Below, in pieces: positions 38,401-50,081 of a stretch of 64,000 nucleotides of DNA; the first letter of the stretch is position 1, and each line of letters begins with the position of its first letter. Location of the stretch: assembly GCA_038373885.1 (NCBI GenBank), contig JAWZYV010011619.1:2480001-2544000 (forward strand). Direction: 5' to 3'. The translations under genes and the position numbers were made by a program. Below the pieces are notes generated by a model that did not search any database, was not told where the DNA came from, and saw only the letters and a list, made by a program, of their open reading frames with translations. This DNA comes from Cheiracanthium punctorium (taxonomy: Eukaryota > Arthropoda > Arachnida > Araneae > Cheiracanthiidae).

Positions 38401-41400
38401 TTTTCAATCAGTTATGTTAGATGCAATGGATGTTTTGCTGGTATTTTCCTAGACTCCGCTTACGTTTTCGAAAGCATTTCGTTAATTCTTTTTCCTGCTT
38501 AATATTTTGAACATATTGCGAGGATCACATTATTAGAAAAATAGGATTGCATCACCGCCTCTATATAAATTGGTAAAATTTTCCCTTGTGTGGATACATT
38601 TGCAAATTGGTCACCATCATTCTTTCATAGGATTTACATAGTTTTGTTTTCATCTTCTTCTAAGATATTTTTCAAACATATTTTCCTCATCAACGGGCTA
38701 AAATAAAATGCATTCGGATTTTTTCTAAAAATCCCTTTCAGTTTTGATTTAAAGGAGTCTACGGTGAACATTTTAATTGCTTGCTTTCTTGCTCTTTGGT
38801 GGCAACAACAGTTTCGAAAATGATTCCTTACTAACTATTATTTAAAACATAGCACCATTGCATAAGCTGCAGAACCATCATTAACCCTTAAATCCATAGC
38901 GATGCATATCTGCACCGTAATTTTCACTGCCAGATTAGAGAGGAAGCCAAATTTCTTACGTCAATTTCATATATAAAATAAAGTTTCTTAATAATAAATT
39001 ATTCATATCGTGAATAATAAAAATTTCACATACTTTTTTCAAACTGCGTGTTTTGGGGAAAAGCAATTGGTTATTCACAAAACTGGCACAGGAAATTTAG
39101 CTTACACTCGTGGCTATCGAGCGAGTGTCTATAACCCATTTATGCCAAGTGTTAGTTTTTCGAGACACCATTTTCGCTATCAGTCGAAAACGTTATTTAT
39201 TTTTCCTAGCCTTTATTCACGAGTATTGAACACAAAATATTTTAACATGACCACCATGTCAAGTAAGATGCTGACATTTCAATTGTTGTACATAATGATT
39301 TTAAAAGAAATCATACCTTGTTCAAGAAATTGACATCAGAAACTTATTTATTATTGCTGGTATTAGCACAAATCGAAAAAAGTTACAAAAATATCTGGGC
39401 ACAAATAGGTTGAAATTCGTGCATTTAAAGGTTAATTCTCGTTTCGAATTCCTTAAAAAAAGTCCGTCTTTCTTTACCCAACAATGACTACTAGTAATAT
39501 TATTTTTCATCAATGAGTTGCTAAGAGTCTTGAATTACTTAAATTCTTCCTTGGATTCTCTTTGGAAATCGAATCAACCAAAGCCTATTGAAAAATAAGG
39601 TAATTAAAAGAAAGTCGTCATATTTAAGGGGGGAGGGGGGTTCTTAGCAAATCTAAACTTGAAATGATAAAAAAAATTATAAAAGTATGCCATAATCTTT
39701 AATTGGTTATTATACACTTATTAATTCTTTTCCCAGTATGTACATGACAGAGAAATTTACTATCGAAAAATGAATTCATGTAAATTTTCGTATGTTCCCC
39801 CTTAAAATAAGAAAGATGCTACCAGCTATGGGTTAAGATATAACAAGAAATAAGAAAAATAAGAAAAACATTCGAACATTACCTGTGAATTAAGAACAAC
39901 TATGGAAAAACAAAGAAATCTGCAAACTGATTTTTTTTCAAAATTACATTGATTGCTAAAACTAATAAGGGTACAGTCTAGAATGTCAGCTTGCACATCA
40001 TTTCATTCAGTGATCAAATGATCACCAATGCAATCTTCGTGCAACTATTTCTTGCATTTGATGCATGGACACCCAATGACACTTGAGACCATTTTTAGCT
40101 TAAAAGTATATTTTGCTTGCACAGCAGATATTTGATTCTGATCAGTAATTTAAATATTACGCTGAATTAAATATGATTCTGACAAAAAAGCTGGATCAAA
40201 AGAAGACATTTAAAACTATAGTATACTTATAGTATTACAGGAAATATAAACTATTATATGAAAATATTAAATATTAAATTCATTAAAATAATATAAAAAT
40301 GATAATTATTATAATATAATAATTATTATTTCGATTTATGTTTTGCACTATAATATACGCTATGTAACATACAAAGTTTATTTAATTTATTTCTGAACCA
40401 TGTTGCTTCTTGCACCAAGCATAAGGTGAAAATGCCGCAGATGCTTATTTTGCTATTGACGCCAGGTTATGGCTGCTTTTGCTTTCCTTGCGTGTGTAAC
40501 AGAATGCGGAACTCACTTACATTGCTAACAGCTTATTTAAAATAAAACACCCGCTTATGAACTTATAAATGAACAACAGATAATTGTTTTATTCACCAGG
40601 TTAAATGTTCACGATATTTAAAGGGAACGGCTATTAAGGGCGGTAAATTAAGATTAAGTCCATAATCCACGTTCAGACTGAGACAAGACTTCCCACACAA
40701 GAGGGACAGTATTTCTATCTGTTGACGCATAAAAGTACTAGCAACAAACTTGCGTCCTCCTCGAATTACCTTTAAAATCAGTGTTTTCTGCTTAATAAAT
40801 TTTTCCAAAAATTACTTCAAATTCCGTTATTTAGAACAGTGAATTCCAAAATACCTCAATTTGACAGATTTATTTTTGTACTATATTTTTGTTTATTATA
40901 TATATGTTTGTATATTTTTGTTTATTAATTCCGTAATTTTCATTATTCGGATTAGTAAGTTTTAAAAATGTCTGCTTTGCTAGCCCCGGATTTGCAGAGT
41001 TGCGAAACAAAAAATTATTATTATTTGAATCTGTTAGTTTCAAGAGACCTCAATTTAATTCATTCGTGATTTTTATTGTTATTTATTCAATGTTCAAAAT
41101 TTCTCGGATTGTCGCTGATCGTCATCAATAATCAATGACTCAGAAGGCTGTTACAAAAGGTTTAATAGGCCGCTGTTTAATTTAAATTCAAGTAAAAATA
41201 ATTTGTTATTTTTTACTTGTTTATTCTCTGCAATAGCTGAAAATATTTCAATAAAATTTAAATGAATTAATTAAAGAACACAAATAACATGTACAAAGAA
41301 ATTACCCGTTCCAGTCTCCTTGCAGTTTATTTCTGAAGCCAAACCTTTAGGTTTCTAATTAAAAAATATATGGAAACAATTTTATCAGTTTAGAAAAAGA

Positions 41401-43089
41401 AGATTATTTAGTTGCCACACATACTGTGTAATATTCTTTACCCTTTAAATTGAAAATTAGAAGACTCCTGTTTAATAAAGAATATTTTTTAATCAATTTT
41501 CTCACGAACCTAAGAAAGTAATTGAACTAAAATTAAGAAAAAAGTGAATTTTAATCAAACATTTATTAAAAACTGTAATAAAAAATCATTCTACTCAGAT
41601 ACACTTAAGTATTATTTATCTTTTGCATCGTATGAAAAAAATGTATTTTTTGTTACATATTTCAGTTTTTATGGTATTTCCCTCTTTTTTTCAGCTTCGA
41701 GAATCTACAGTCTTTAATTTGTTATTTTTTAAGGTGTTTATACGAAACAAATAAGTTTTCATATTATTATAGCAGTTAGGACTTTCTTTTTTATTCTGGC
41801 GAATTTTTACATCTGTTTTAATTACTTCGTGTTTTTATAAGGAAAAAATGCTGAGTAACATTATTTATCAGTTTTTACGAGGCAATTAAGAAGTCTGCAT
41901 ATTTTATTATATTAAATTGATTTTGAGATATGATGTAAGTTTTTTTTATGATTTCTAAGGAAATTGCCTTTGGGAATATAACGTAATAATTAGCAAATTA
42001 AAATGCGTACGCTTCCTTAATTGTGTCGGTTCACAGTCTCGTGTTCCATAGGAAGTATTGGAAAATCATTAAAGAAGACTCTGGGTATCAGCCTATGGAG
42101 CTATTTAGAATAAGTCTTTTAAATAGCTTGAAACTCTTAGTTTTTTATGCATTTTCTAAGCTTCTTGTTTGAATGTTGGGTTGTTAATTACATCTCTAAG
42201 AATTATATGAAAGCTAAATTCTTTTACAAAAACTATATACACTACATTATCGCTCTTCAGTTTTAAAAAATATATAAATTAAGAGCTAAAACAACTATCG
42301 AAAAATGTATCTATACACTTATTATAAAAAAAGAATTCTTTAATTTAAAATGAAAACATAATTCAATTAGTTTTTTTCACTAGAAATTTCTCATTCTTTA
42401 AAAGTGTCGTGTTTCTTGGTGAAAAATTTAAAAAAAAAGGGTTTAAAACATTTTATTGCATTTGAAAAAAAAATTGGTATTTGAAAATTCAAATACTGAC
42501 TAAATTATAGTTTTTAAACATAATTATCATTGTTCTTAATTTTTTTTCTTTAAATAAGGTAATTTGAAACCACAAAATGTTCAGAATGATGCATTTTTAT
42601 GTTTTTTCACCACAACAAGTACAACTGTCACAGAAAGCTACAATTTTTCTGACTAAATAATCATATTTATTAACCGAAAATTATTTTCTCAGTTTAAATA
42701 AGAAAGGTATATCATAACGGGAGCAATAGTTATAAAACACGTTTAAGCACATTTGTCTTATTTCTAGTTTATGTCTAATATTTAACTTGTTCGCAAATCG
42801 TTGTAAAAACGCAATGGAGAGATCCTTTCTTCTGCATCCAGTATTATCATTAATACAGTAAACCTATCATATCCTGCGAATCCCTTCATGTTGGAAACTG
42901 AATCGTTGCGTTTTTGTAACGATAAGATCACTTGACATGACTTGCCATTAAATTTGTTGATATAGAACTCAGTAAACCCTTTGCACTCAGTAAATTTCCG
43001 ACACTATTAAGTGTAGACTTGTGTTGGACACGTTGTCCTCTCTTTACGTAAATATTCTGAAATTAAACGATTTATAAATTAGTACGTAC
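35456..43089. other. Long AT-rich DNA without a recognised gene
   Basis: The largest featureless stretch of the window. Read through on both strands; only short unsupported frames (39010-39333 plus, 39322-39513 minus, 40593-40808 minus) and AT-rich local repeats such as ATAATAATTATTATT near 40315 are visible. Confidence 0.45.
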
Positions 43090-43330
43090 AGTTAGATAAT
43101 GCCTGATCCACCACATCCTAGGTCCTGGGTTCGATTTCAGCATTCACCCCACACCCGCTCTCTTCGCTGGTAACTTGGGCAAAAAAAACGCGCATCCTTC
43201 AACTCCCAGTAATCACGACATATTGCGCCATCATCACACATCTACCCTTCTCGCTCTTCTTAAAAGCCCACGACATGAGGCACACAAAACCCGCAGTAAG
43301 AGGCACTCGAAAATCCAAGTCAGGTGGCAT
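43090..43330 (+). repeat. Possible tRNA-derived SINE
   Basis: GGGTTCGATTTC at 43127-43138 is a near-consensus pol III B box, preceded by GCCTGATCCACCACATCCT that may be a decayed tRNA-like head. The ~190 bp following are clearly less AT-rich than the surroundings. No second copy was found in the window. Confidence 0.35.
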
Positions 43331-43831
43331 AGTTTGCGATGTACTACACATTAGACCCGTTTACATAGGAAAATGGAATATTTCGGGCAAAAGAAACGGA
43401 CCTAGACTATAAAGAAAAATGGGTAATCTCTGAAAAGTGGGTGTCACCTTTTTACCCGGGATTTGACATCACAGATTCCACAACATGTGAAGTAGTAACT
43501 TCTCGGGAAGTAACTAAGTTCTCGGCAAGAGCCATATGAAATCACTGAATAGACTGGCGTAAAAGCACAACTAAGGACCCTTCTCTGGACAAGGAATTTT
43601 TTCTACCCTCCTTTTTTTTTACCATGTAGAGAAAGGAGGATTGAAAGTATCGAAAGTTCCGGCTTTTAACCCGTTGTTCATCAGCTTTCGTCTGAGTTCC
43701 TAGAAAGGAAGTGGTGTGGTGGACGTGCGGTCACAGCTTCAATGAAGCTGAATTTCAGCATGATAAGTTCAAAGAAACTGATGACATTTAGCATGCTAGA
43801 TACACTTTCCGAGAAAGATGCGGTACATCAA

Positions 43832-44215
43832 AGTGTAAGAGGACACGGTCCACGCCAGTTTTACGACTCAGGGTGGGTCCACGAACAAAAGATAATCGCA
43901 GATCAGCCATCAGTTTGTTGTTATTTCCTATCTTATACAATGGAAGAGCCAAGTCTGCTTCGGAGACGTTTTACAATGCCTCTTCTTATTGCTTTAGATT
44001 GAAGACGTCGAATTTGCAAATGAGCATGGGGTCCTGTGTGCATTTTGCTCGGAAGATTCTGAGCAGCAGGTTGCAAAGGGACATTATCCGCGCTAGTTTT
44101 ATGATTTTTTAGGCGAGCGGTGTTCACCAAGAAGAGGTAATTGCAAGTTATGAATCAGTTTGTGGTTTCGCACTATCTCATTCAATGGAAGAGCCGAGTC
44201 TGCCTAGGAGAACAA
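43832..44215 (+). repeat. Imperfect ~240-bp direct repeat, unknown family
   Basis: An ordered set of blocks appears twice: CG(C)CAGTTTTACG / CGCTAGTTTTATG, ATCAGTTTGT(T/G)G, CAATGGAAGAGCC(A/G)AGTCTGC, each pair about 240-250 bp apart (43853 and 44091; 43939 and 44184). Surroundings are relatively GC-rich for the window. Frames within (43742-44002, 43873-44112 plus, 43933-44130 minus) overlap each other and show no domain. Confidence 0.5.
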
Positions 44216-44819
44216 AAAGCATTTTCTTCTATACCTCTTCTATACAATGTGCCTGTTGCTATACATCAATTCTGTAAATAACCCTTTATGCCAGTGTCAC
44301 TAAAATCTAGGTCGCTGGTTGAATATCCATGTCACGTTACTTGCACTTTTCAGATCTCCTTCATTACGCCTTTGGAAAAATCTATTAAGGGTATTATTCA
44401 CAGACATAGGAACTTATGATAATTTGCCTTGTACCTTCTTGAAAATCCCTTGCACAGTGATTGCTTCTGTTTCTAATCACAAACAGTGCAACTGCAAAAC
44501 TATTTATACAAGACAGTTTTATCTAATAAATTTGTAAGACTTCACGTTAGTTTTTCTAAACTATCGAAAATGGTGTAATTTACAAAAATAATTGAATTCA
44601 CAAGCAAGAGTCACTTTTGCAATTAAAGAAAAAAATAAAGTCAGGAATAACAATATTCTTTTGAAATTCTTATTTTACATTCAAGTATGATAATTATTGG
44701 CTTCAGGAGAGATGTCATGTATAACGAACTATAAAAATCATACGTTTTACATTTAAATAATTTCATAATTTCAATACTGAATTTACCAAGTGAAAAAAAA
44801 AAAAGAAATTTTAATAAAT

Positions 44820-45236
44820 ACTTTCGTAGCTTTGTTTCCTTTCACAGCGACCACTCGTGCGAGTCCTAGTAATCTAGTCGCTAAGCTGCATTCCCATATG
44901 AACACGGAAAGTGAAGCACCACCGGCTTGGCCAGCGTTTGGGAGGGTGAAAACCTCTCGTGACTGGACTGCTGCAGAACCTTATACGCTAATGGGAGCTG
45001 ATGCAACTAAAATCTCTTCCTGGCTCCAATATCCTCCATTGTCAAACGATACCTCTGGGAGTGCCAATTTCAAGTGATAGGTCTCTCATCTGGAATTGGC
45101 TCAAAATTTGGAGACCCCCAGCAATGTCGAACTTCCTTCCACTGAAGCTCATTAAAATGGAAGCTGTCCTCTTTCGCCCATCCCCGTCCTATATGGAGGA
45201 TCTGACATCCCTTCGCGGTTGCCAGAGGACATGAGA
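44820..45236 (+). repeat. SINE family S1, copy C
   Basis: The body from about 44930 matches copies A and B: GTTTGGGAGGGTGAAAACCT, GACTGGACTGCTGCAG, ATACGCTAATGGGAG, CAAACGATACCTCTGGGAG, GATAGGTCTCTCATCTGGAA. The tRNA-like head (44830-44920) is too degraded to name boxes. The two overlapping plus-strand frames (44790-45077, 45001-45234) are produced by this SINE and are not genes. Confidence 0.65.
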
Positions 45237-46034
45237 AACAACAACAACACTCGTGCGAAAGTTAGTACATTGTAAAACATAAAAGAACCATAAATTGCGA
45301 GAATCTAAAAACGTAAATTTATAAGCAAAAAAGCCGAACATACAATTTTTTAAATTCATGCATAGGCGCTTAATTTTAAAAATTGACATTCATAAATTTT
45401 GTTTAAAACAGCAGTGAGGAAAAAAAAAAGTAGACTTTTTCTTTTGACTTTATGCTTTTACTCTCGATAGATTTTTCCCATTTGGAAAAGTTTCAATTTC
45501 GTCATTTGAAAATATTGTTGACAAGAAAAGAAGCATTGAATTTAAGTTTAGCATTTCTCTGAAATGGGAGGATTTCTTTCTCCTGTATTGAATAATACAA
45601 ATGTTTTTGTGTGTGCTTAAGTGTTTTGCTTAATAATGTGCCTACTTTTAGTACAATAAGATACACGTTTTAATGTGGAAATTTAAAAGAAAAATCTCTA
45701 TTTTTTTTCTGCTGCAAAGACTTAAAAAAACAATGTTAAAGCAATATAGTCTTTTTGTATTTTACTATCTCACAGTCTAAGGACGAAATAGCGATTTTTT
45801 TTCCTTTTCTGCAAAATATTAGCACTTAATCATTCCTTTTAATGTTTAGTGCAAGATACTTATAATTCATGCTTTAAAGCAGTGGTTCTCAGCTTCAGGA
45901 GCGGTCCCCCTGGAGGGCTTAGGAAAATTGCAAGGGAGGTGTGAGTTTAAAAAAATAATAATAGTAACTATAATTTACTCACTTTTATATTAACAGTGTA
46001 ACTATAACGTATTTGGGGCGGACGAATACGAAGA

Positions 46035-46805
46035 AGATAACTGTTACCAGCCGCATTCGTAAACGACAAACCAGTTACACTCGTGCAACGAGTTTCCATC
46101 TAAATTTTTCGTAAACGAAACTGAGTGCATTTAGTTTGTAAACTAGAGCGTTCGTACTAAAACTGAGTGCGGTTAGTTTAAAACTAAGCAAACTGAGTAC
46201 TGAGCAGGTTCATCTACTTTGTTGAGAAGATTTACTCGATGCAAGTTGTTGTTGTTATGAAATGGCGTCTGTTGTTATGATAAGTATGTTGTTATGAAAA
46301 GTAGTTTGCGTTTGAAGATGCACATATTATTTTTATTTTTTTTAGGAAGAAATTCATGCACACGCTAGAAACTGCAACGAAGGTACAGAATTTTTCAAAG
46401 GTAATCATTTTCTTGTATTTTTTGTTTCAGTAAATTCAAAAATGCATATTTTTGTGTTCAGATTGAAATTGATTTAAGCCATTATTAGTGAAATTTGAAG
46501 TTCTCTTGCTAAATACTTTTGAAAAAATGCAAGTAGAAATTTCTAAATTTTCATCCGTGGACTTCAATGATGGCGATTCTTTCTTTTAAAATCCTATTGA
46601 TTGTATATTGCGTGTGTACTAAAAACTCTCATCGACCAAAATAACAACAGACGCGAATTGTAAACAAATACATCTCCTAGTCGACGAAACTAAATAAACT
46701 GAATTTGGTCTTAAGGGCAAAAGAAACTCATAGCACTAACAAACACATTCCAGTTTTCCTACGAAAACTCGTACAACGAGTTTGTCGTTTACGAATGCAG
46801 TCATA
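46035..46805. mobile_element. TIR element nested in the hAT remnant
   Basis: GCATTCGTAAACGACAAAC near 46043 and its inverted partner GTTTGTCGTTTACGAATGC near 46780 are perfect over 19 bp, and flanking ACTCGT(G/A)CAACGAGTTT blocks also pair. Exact ends and target duplication could not be fixed. The interior (about 700 bp) repeats AAACTGAGTGC(A/G) near 46120 and 46165 and has no credible reading frame. Confidence 0.65.
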
Positions 46806-47185
46806 GTTGTTAAAACTGGATGATTGTCGCTCGTGTGGCAGCGCAGCTGAAGCTTGAGAAATTAATTTTGCATTTATCCTTTCACATCCGGTGCATTTTC
46901 CTTTTCTCTTGACGCAAGTTCCAGTGTCGTCTGACTCAAGCGATTCATCTCTGCACGTGAGTCTAATAGATGTGAGGTGCCATTTCTGTTGTGATTCTGG
47001 ACACCCGTGTTGTTTGTTTTAATCCTATTAAATAATGAAAGTGGCAATTTTTTGTGTCGTCATATTAAGGACGGAAAATGGCTCAGTCACTACAAAAGAA
47101 AACACGGTACTTTTAGTTACGCTATTTTACTGTTTACCCACAAGTTGCTTTGGAGGCTTTCAGGTTGTTAATGCTGTTTTTATTC

Positions 47186-47345
47186 ACATATCTCTGTGAA
47201 TCTGGATTTTTCAGCATTAAAATACATAAAATCAAAATATCGAGCAAAGATGAATGTTGAAAGTGACCTGAAGTATGTTTTGTCACAGTTAAAACCTAAT
47301 ATTCAAATACTTGTGAAGCACAAACAGTGCCAGCTCTCTCATTAA
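47186..47345 (+). pseudogene. hAT transposase C-terminal (dimerisation) fragment
   Basis: From about 47205 the plus strand reads SALKYIKSKYRAKMNVESD and continues to a TAA at 47343-47345, ending in a CQLSH segment. This is the typical end of hAT transposases of the ZBED5/SCAND3-like type (FS.L..IKSK.R..L..E..L). A preceding CESGF segment is in another frame because of one extra T in a T-run near 47210, so the gene is frameshifted. The N-terminal and catalytic parts are absent. Confidence 0.7.
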
Positions 47346-47490
47346 TGTTTTGAAAGTGACTAGTATTAGATGCCAACCTCACCTAGATTCCTAGATTCTT
47401 AATTGTTGCTGTTGTTGGACAAGCGTGACATCAAGCCAACGTTCAAGGAGGAGCACAGAGCCTGAAATGTTGAGAACCCCTGATTTAAAG

Positions 47491-48397
47491 TTTAACTAAC
47501 ATCATGAAGCTGATGTTACACGAAACTACTCCCTTTCTTCAGTGTGTGCAGAGTTTATTACATTCTGAGTGAAAGAATGCGTAAGCACATAAATCTTTAT
47601 ATTCAGAACAATTTTTTACAAACTGGCATCGAGAACTTTTTATTATTATTCCTTAACAGAAAAGTTGATCCTCTTTTCGGTTCTTTTGATTTATTGTAAA
47701 CCCCATATTATATTTATACTAATAAACTTACATTTGCAAATGTCTGTTTTCCCTATAAAATATGTGCATAGAGAATGAAAATGATCTGATAAAAAGCGAG
47801 AACGCTTAAGTAGATCACACATTTTGTGCATCCAAATTGTTCTTTTGTGTAACACATAAATGAAACAAAATTTTTATTTGACACGAGATCTGTTCCTTAT
47901 ATTATTTCCATCCTTTGTTTTTAAATGCGTTATGTAACTTTTATATCATTTTTTATTTCTTACTTTGATTAAAAATGATACTCAGTAAATTTGTTTTTTT
48001 TTTTAATTTCTTTCGATTTTTTTAGCATTAAACAGACAATCGCCATTAAACTCCACACACACTACTGGTTCAATGACTGAAAGTGCATCAACAGAGGAGG
48101 AATGACGCATACGCAGAGCACCAAAGAAGAGAAAGTACCAAGTTCGTCGCTTCGCATTGAAGACATTGGATCACCCGACCTAAAGCCCTTTCCTTGCCCC
48201 ATCGGACTTCCACCTGTTTCTTGTATTGAAAGCCACATTCTCGGGAGTCGCTTCCAAAGCAATGTTGAGGTGAAGGTGACAAATCCTTGCATCACAGTTT
48301 GCGAAAGAAATTACTAGGAAAATCAGTAGCTGTAGCACTCTAATGGCGATGGAAATTCCTTCTTCGCAAAATATCCGTATGATTTATGCGTCTATTG
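47491..48397. other. AT-rich DNA without a recognised gene
   Basis: No supported feature. At 48062-48317 short frames overlap on both strands in a locally GC-richer segment; no domain was recognised in any of them. Confidence 0.4.
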
Positions 48398-48399
48398 TA

Positions 48400-49082
48400 C
48401 GAGGGACGGAAGCGAATTTAGGCAGTTTCCTTAACCCGGCTAAGCCAGAATTTCTTTTATTTTTTTTTCGAATTTAATTTTCTTTGTTTATTTCTTGTTT
48501 TTGGTATCATAGAACACTTTTTTTTTAAGAAATTTTTAAATTATGTCAATCAGAAACTCCTGGTACCAAACAGTACCGCTAGGGCTTGCCGGGTTTTATT
48601 GATGGTGCATATTTTGACACACCGAAGAAATTGTGTAGGGATATTCAAAATCGCATGGGATGCTTACAGTCAAAAAATGTCTGATCCTCTTGCTGTATGA
48701 TGTTCGTTCACATACCGCAAGGAAAACCAACCGACTTCTTCAGACGTTCAAGAGGGAAGTTTTCAAACATCTACCTACGACCCGGATCTGGATCTCAGTG
48801 ATTATCATCTTTTACAAAAGTAAAGAAATTTTTGGGAGAAAAATGTTGGCACGTAACGAAGAGCTTAAGGAAACACTGCAGGCATATCTGAATGGATTAA
48901 CGATAGAAGTGTACGATAACAGCATACAAAATTTTGTTTTACGGTATGATAAGTGGGAAAATGTACGAGGTGACAAAACAGCTTAGTGTCTGTACATGTA
49001 AAAAAAAAAAGTTTGTTGGGAAAACTTTAGTGGATTTTTTTTAATTATTATTAACCGCGTACTACTTTCTATACGTCCCTCT
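48400..49082 (+). mobile_element. mariner element remnant with TIRs and TA target sites
   Basis: The left end CGAGGGACGGAAGCG and the reverse complement of the right end, AGAGGGACGTATAGAA, are decayed inverted repeats; TA flanks both (48398-48399, 49083-49084). A full mariner is about 1.3 kb, so this ~680-bp copy has lost the N-terminal half of its transposase. The C-terminal coding part remains at 48660-48986. Confidence 0.75.
48660..48986 (+). pseudogene. mariner transposase, C-terminal fragment
   Basis: The 108-codon frame contains, in order, LLYDVRSHTARKT (counterpart of the LLHDNARPHTA motif with the second catalytic Asp), a degraded PPYSPDLAPSDY region where the third Asp is missing (TTRIWISVIIIF), then KEIFGRKMLARNEELKE and QNFVLRYDKWENVRGD at the C terminus. 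This order is that of mariner DD34D transposases (family knowledge). Loss of the DNARPH and SPDLAPSD residues shows it is inactive. It lies inside TIRs with TA target sites. Confidence 0.8.
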
Positions 49083-49084
49083 TA

Positions 49085-50013
49085 CACAGTAGAGCATAAA
49101 AATTGAAATGTTTCACTGTACATTGAAAATATTTTTTCATAATATTGAGCAATTACAGAGCAAGTTCCGAAAATTCTGCATTTATGTCTATTTGAGACGA
49201 ATAAGTCCTAAACCAGTGAATGCACTTAGATGGTTTATGTGCAGTTTATAACACAAAACTTATAGCCTACACTTTTTTCTATAAAACTCTTTAAGTCGTT
49301 ACCCGAGATACTTGGTAAAAGCAATATGGCTGAATTACGATTCTATAATTCAAATAGTGATTCTATTTCACCTCTGAGTAAACCACTCGTCCCAGAAACT
49401 TATCTCACTGACAAGTAAAGCATCTTGTATATGCATAGTCCCTACAGAAATAATGAAGAGGAATGTCCTGTACAAAGTCTGCCGCTATTTAATGAAATGG
49501 TGGTGTAGAGGGCGGGGGGGGAGGGGTTATGGAATGGTGTTGTTACTTTGCGGTTTTTTGGTGAACAACTATAGATTTGTTTTTGTCAAACATTATGCAC
49601 GATCTATAGTGAGAGCAATATAGTATACTCATATATATAGATAAATAGGGATGCAGTCATTTCTTAAAATGAAGTTTTTGGACGTTTTCAGTTGTATTAT
49701 TCTTCTGTACTAAAAGTTATCAAAGTAAAATCATGAACAAAAATGGAGGATAGCTACAGTGAGTGGACAATTCAGTCCTATTGTCACTGAAAGAAGGCAT
49801 TGTTTATCATCAGGCAAACACTTTCTAAATTGCATAAATTTGAAATTACAATTATTTCACCAATCCGATGATCTAATTAGTAGACTGCCGTATGTTAATG
49901 TAATAAGAGCTTTTCAGTTTTCTTCAGAATTCTAAAACTTAAATACAATACTCATCATCTACGTCAGTGATTAAAACAGTGCTTAACAGCGAAAACTAAG
50001 GGAAAAGAACTGA

Positions 50014-50081
<68 letters not shown>

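Larger units (their letters stand above)
45880..47482 (+). mobile_element. hAT transposon remnant with 8-bp target duplication
   Basis: The left end CAGTGGTTCTCAGCTTCAGG and reverse complement of the right end, CAGGGGTTCTCAACATTTCAGG shortened by alignment gaps, are hAT-type inverted repeats. The flanks CTTTAAAG (45872-45879) and ATTTAAAG (47483-47490) match at 7 of 8 bases. Near the right end a hAT transposase C-terminal fragment is readable (47186-47345). Much of the middle is a nested element (46035-46805), so most of the transposase gene has been lost. Confidence 0.75.
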
